A stretch of DNA of 7,167 nt from CAZTYW01 sp964617695 (GTDB lineage: Bacteria > Chloroflexota > Dehalococcoidia > UBA2247 > RBG-13-53-26). A model generated the notes under the pieces. That model saw only the letters and a program-made list of their open reading frames with translations. It had not been told where the DNA came from and searched no databases. The DNA is taken from NCBI GenBank assembly GCA_964617695.1, contig CAZTYW010000081.1, positions 1-7,167 of the forward strand. Direction: 5' to 3'. Shown in pieces: positions 5,287-7,167 of this stretch. The stretch's first letter is position 1. Each line of letters opens with the position of its first letter. A program made the translations under genes and the position numbers.

Positions 5287-6129
5287 TCACATGAACTCGT
5301 TGAGCAGCGCCTCGACCCGGCCAGGATCAATACCCTGTCGCACCAGCGGCCCCTTCCTCAACGCCGACAGTTGCTCCTCGAAGGTGGCCCGTTCCTTCCG
5401 GTAGATGACACCGATGGGTATTCGGTCTCCCCATTCCTGCGCTTTCTCGAAAGCGGCAAGCTTGTTGCCAGGTTCGTATTCGCCGTCCTCCAGCTTGTAG
5501 ACCCGTTCCCGGTACCAGGCGTACGTGTTCCTGTTGTTGAAGGTGACACAAGGCTGCAGCACATCGATAAGAGAGAAGCCCTTGTGCTGGATGCCTTGCT
5601 GTATCAGAGCGGTCAGATGGTCCACGTCCCCGGCAAAACCTCTGGCCACGAAACCACCACCGGCAGCCACGGCTATAGCCAGAGGATTGAGCGGAGTCCA
5701 GGCGCCCTTCGGCGTGGTCCTGGTAACAAAACCCAGGTCGCTGGTGGGTGACGTCTGTCCCTTGGTCAGAGCGTATACCTGATTGTTATGCACCAGGTAG
5801 GTCAGGTCGTGGTTCCGCCGCACAGTATGCAGAAAATGGTTTCCCCCCTCCCCATAGCCATCTCCATCGCCTCCCACGGCAATCACCACCAGTTCAGGAT
5901 TGGCGATCTTGGCCCCGGCGGCCGCGGGCAGCGTCCTACCGTGGAGGACATTGAGTACGTGGCACCTGGTATAGTGGGGTAGTTTGCCTGCCTGCCCAAT
6001 GCCCGACACCATCAGTACCCTATGAGGCCCAACGCCGAGACCCACCAGGGCGCGCTTTACCGCGGTCAAGATGGCAAAGTTGCCACATCCAGGACACCAG
6101 GCCGTGGCCGGCCCGGCGAAATCAGTCAT
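5287..6129 (-). CDS. korB: 2-oxoacid:ferredoxin oxidoreductase, beta subunit
   Basis: This 280-residue subunit carries thiamine diphosphate and a 4Fe-4S cluster. With the alpha subunit it oxidises a 2-oxoacid with CoA to acyl-CoA, CO2 and reduced ferredoxin, or runs in reverse in carbon fixation. Visible: WCPGCGN (11-17, two cluster cysteines C12, C15), the ThDP/Mg motif GDGDGYGEGGNH (87-98) with NNQVYALTKGQTSPTS (115-130), and QPC (192-194) for another cluster cysteine. The usual GIGCS motif reads GIGQAGKLPHYTRC (43-56), so one expected cysteine is missing and C56 is nearby. ATG 6129 overlaps the korA stop (ATGACTGA), which implies translational coupling; an in-frame TTG at 6138 is less likely. 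Whether the substrate is pyruvate, 2-oxoglutarate or a branched-chain 2-oxoacid cannot be decided; korB is used as a family label. Confidence 0.92.
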   Translation of the reverse strand: MTDFAGPATAWCPGCGNFAILTAVKRALVGLGVGPHRVLMVSGIGQAGKLPHYTRCHVLNVLHGRTLPAAAGAKIANPELVVIAVGGDGDGYGEGGNHFLHTVRRNHDLTYLVHNNQVYALTKGQTSPTSDLGFVTRTTPKGAWTPLNPLAIAVAAGGGFVARGFAGDVDHLTALIQQGIQHKGFSLIDVLQPCVTFNNRNTYAWYRERVYKLEDGEYEPGNKLAAFEKAQEWGDRIPIGVIYRKERATFEEQLSALRKGPLVRQGIDPGRVEALLNEFM

Positions 6130-7167
6130 CGTTACCAACTGAGCAAACCCCCTTCCTCACCCTGCGGGCGATCTCCGCCGGCACAAAGGGACGCCCATCG
6201 TATTTGAGGATTCTGTCGGTCACGCGCTTGCCTGTCTCCGCCTGTATCAGATGCGAAAGCTGCCCGCTGGCGTTGTTCTCGATCACGTAACAACGCCTCG
6301 CACCAGACAGCGCGTCCGCCACCGACTCAGCCGGGAATGGCCAGAGTTCAGTCAAATGGACGGCATTGACATTGAGGTCCTCACGACGCAGAATGTCGAC
6401 TGCCTCTCGAATGGCACCAAAGGTGCTTCCCCAGCCAACCAGCGTTGTGTCGGCCCTCTTGTGGCCATACACCCTGGGAGAAGCAATCTCCTTCTTCAGA
6501 CCGAAGCTCTTCCGCATCCGCTTTCTGAGCATCCTGGTCCTCGCCTCGGCATCCTCTACCATGTGACCCTCTTCGTCGTGCTCATCAGAGTCAGTCACCA
6601 CGAGTGCGGTTCCCTCCAGGGGCAGAGCCCGTGGAGAAATGCCCGAGGCGGTAACCCGGTGTCGCCTGTAATCCGCTACCTCGTCCGATTCCGTGGCGGA
6701 GAGTAGCGAGCCCCTGTCAACGGTCACCTTCGAGATGTCCAATTTGTCCGCCGTGGCATATGAGCTAGCGAGGTGCTGGTCCGTCAGCACGATTACAGGT
6801 ACCTGGTACTTTTCCGCCAGATTGAAGGCCCTGACGGTCACCCAGAAAGCATCTTCGATGGTAGCTGGAGCCAGCACCGCCCTGGGGAACTCGCCATGCG
6901 CTGCATGAATCATGAACTCCAGATCGCCCTGCTCCGTCCTCGTGGGCAAGCCTATGGCCGGGCCCGGCCGCTGGCCCTCTATCACCACGATGGGAGTCTC
7001 TGTCATTCCTGCCAGGCCCAACCCCTCGACCATGAGGCAAAACCCGCCTCCTGAGGTGGCAGTCATGGATCTTGCCCCGGCGAAGGCAGCGCCGATTATC
7101 ATGTTGATGGCAGAGATCTCGTCTTCGGGCTGCACCACGACCAGGTTCAGGTCCTCAGCCTTTCCCG
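6122..7167 (-). CDS. korA: 2-oxoacid:ferredoxin oxidoreductase, alpha subunit, C-terminal part (5' end outside window)
   Basis: The frame is open to the window edge, so the GTG at 7138 is internal; the visible part is 347 residues. It begins in the pyrimidine-binding domain with VVVQPEDEISAINM, then MTATSGGGFCLMVEGLGLAG, ETPIVVIEGQRPGPAIGLPT and RTEQGDLEF, the classic KorA/PorA sequence; the PTRTEQGD segment lines the active site. A linker rich in charged residues (around SDEHDEEGHMVEDAEARTRM) precedes domain II (TTLVGWGSTFGAIREAVDIL, LTELWPFP). In relatives the gamma subunit is fused in front of this domain; whether that is so here lies outside the window. It overlaps korB by 8 bases. No ferredoxin-type delta subunit gene is seen downstream, where amrS follows instead. 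Confidence 0.93.
   Translation of the reverse strand, partial: GKAEDLNLVVVQPEDEISAINMIIGAAFAGARSMTATSGGGFCLMVEGLGLAGMTETPIVVIEGQRPGPAIGLPTRTEQGDLEFMIHAAHGEFPRAVLAPATIEDAFWVTVRAFNLAEKYQVPVIVLTDQHLASSYATADKLDISKVTVDRGSLLSATESDEVADYRRHRVTASGISPRALPLEGTALVVTDSDEHDEEGHMVEDAEARTRMLRKRMRKSFGLKKEIASPRVYGHKRADTTLVGWGSTFGAIREAVDILRREDLNVNAVHLTELWPFPAESVADALSGARRCYVIENNASGQLSHLIQAETGKRVTDRILKYDGRPFVPAEIARRVRKGVCSVGNDD

Noticed and set aside
6251..6706. 151-codon plus-strand open frame
   Set aside because: Antisense shadow of korA.
7136..7138. GTG as the start of the alpha subunit
   Set aside because: The frame continues upstream with family-typical residues (AEDLNLVV) to the window edge, so the gene starts outside the window.
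1..7167. CRISPR array, transposon, phage or defence island
   Set aside because: No regularly spaced repeats, terminal inverted repeats, transposase, integrase or defence-type domains were seen on either strand; the genes are metabolic and regulatory.

Overview
The window is an assembled (probably metagenomic) bacterial scaffold, moderately GC-rich, on which every convincing gene lies on the minus strand. Read in the direction of transcription (high to low coordinates) the order is: a 2-oxoacid:ferredoxin oxidoreductase alpha subunit (5' end outside the window), its beta subunit, an AmmeMemoRadiSam-type radical SAM enzyme, a membrane-embedded M50 (site-2) protease with two CBS domains, a MarR-family regulator, a type I-beta DAHP synthase (first step of the shikimate pathway), and a class I SAM-dependent methyltransferase whose 3' end leaves the window. 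The oxygen-sensitive ferredoxin-linked enzyme and the radical SAM protein suggest an anaerobe. The overall protein style (KorB with GIGQAGKLPHY, DAHP synthase beginning MIVDMRKGAT, methyltransferase beginning with a YFNFVYNPVYDFTTA stretch) reminds me of Chloroflexota/Dehalococcoidia, but this is an impression that I could not test.

Layout. 7167-4248 looks like one operon: korA and korB overlap by 8 bases and amrS follows after 7 bases. KorAB interconverts a 2-oxoacid plus CoA with an acyl-CoA, CO2 and reduced ferredoxin; such ferredoxin could reduce the cluster of the neighbouring radical SAM enzyme (inference). A GC-rich hairpin lies just after amrS. The M50 protease has its own candidate promoter, with a 7-bp direct repeat at 11-bp periodicity instead of a clear -35 box. 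MarR and aroF form a second probable transcription unit (65-base gap), driven by a good promoter at 2617-2643; a nearly identical 12-bp element occurs in both leaders and could be the regulator's site. A 580-base gene-free stretch follows aroF, and ends in a TTGACA-N18-TATATG promoter for the methyltransferase whose -35 box is overlapped by a perfect 17-bp palindrome.

Most important caution for a user: the 100-N gap inside the protease gene is flanked by two identical 55-bp copies. This is the signature of an unmerged 55-mer contig overlap. Removing one copy and the Ns (155 bp) restores one uninterrupted 373-residue protein. The gene therefore looks broken only because of assembly.

I see no CRISPR array, insertion sequence, tRNA, rRNA or phage gene, and no convincing evidence of an undescribed multi-gene system. 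The most interesting signals are regulatory (palindrome on a promoter, paired operator-like repeats) and small departures from family consensus in KorB and AroF.
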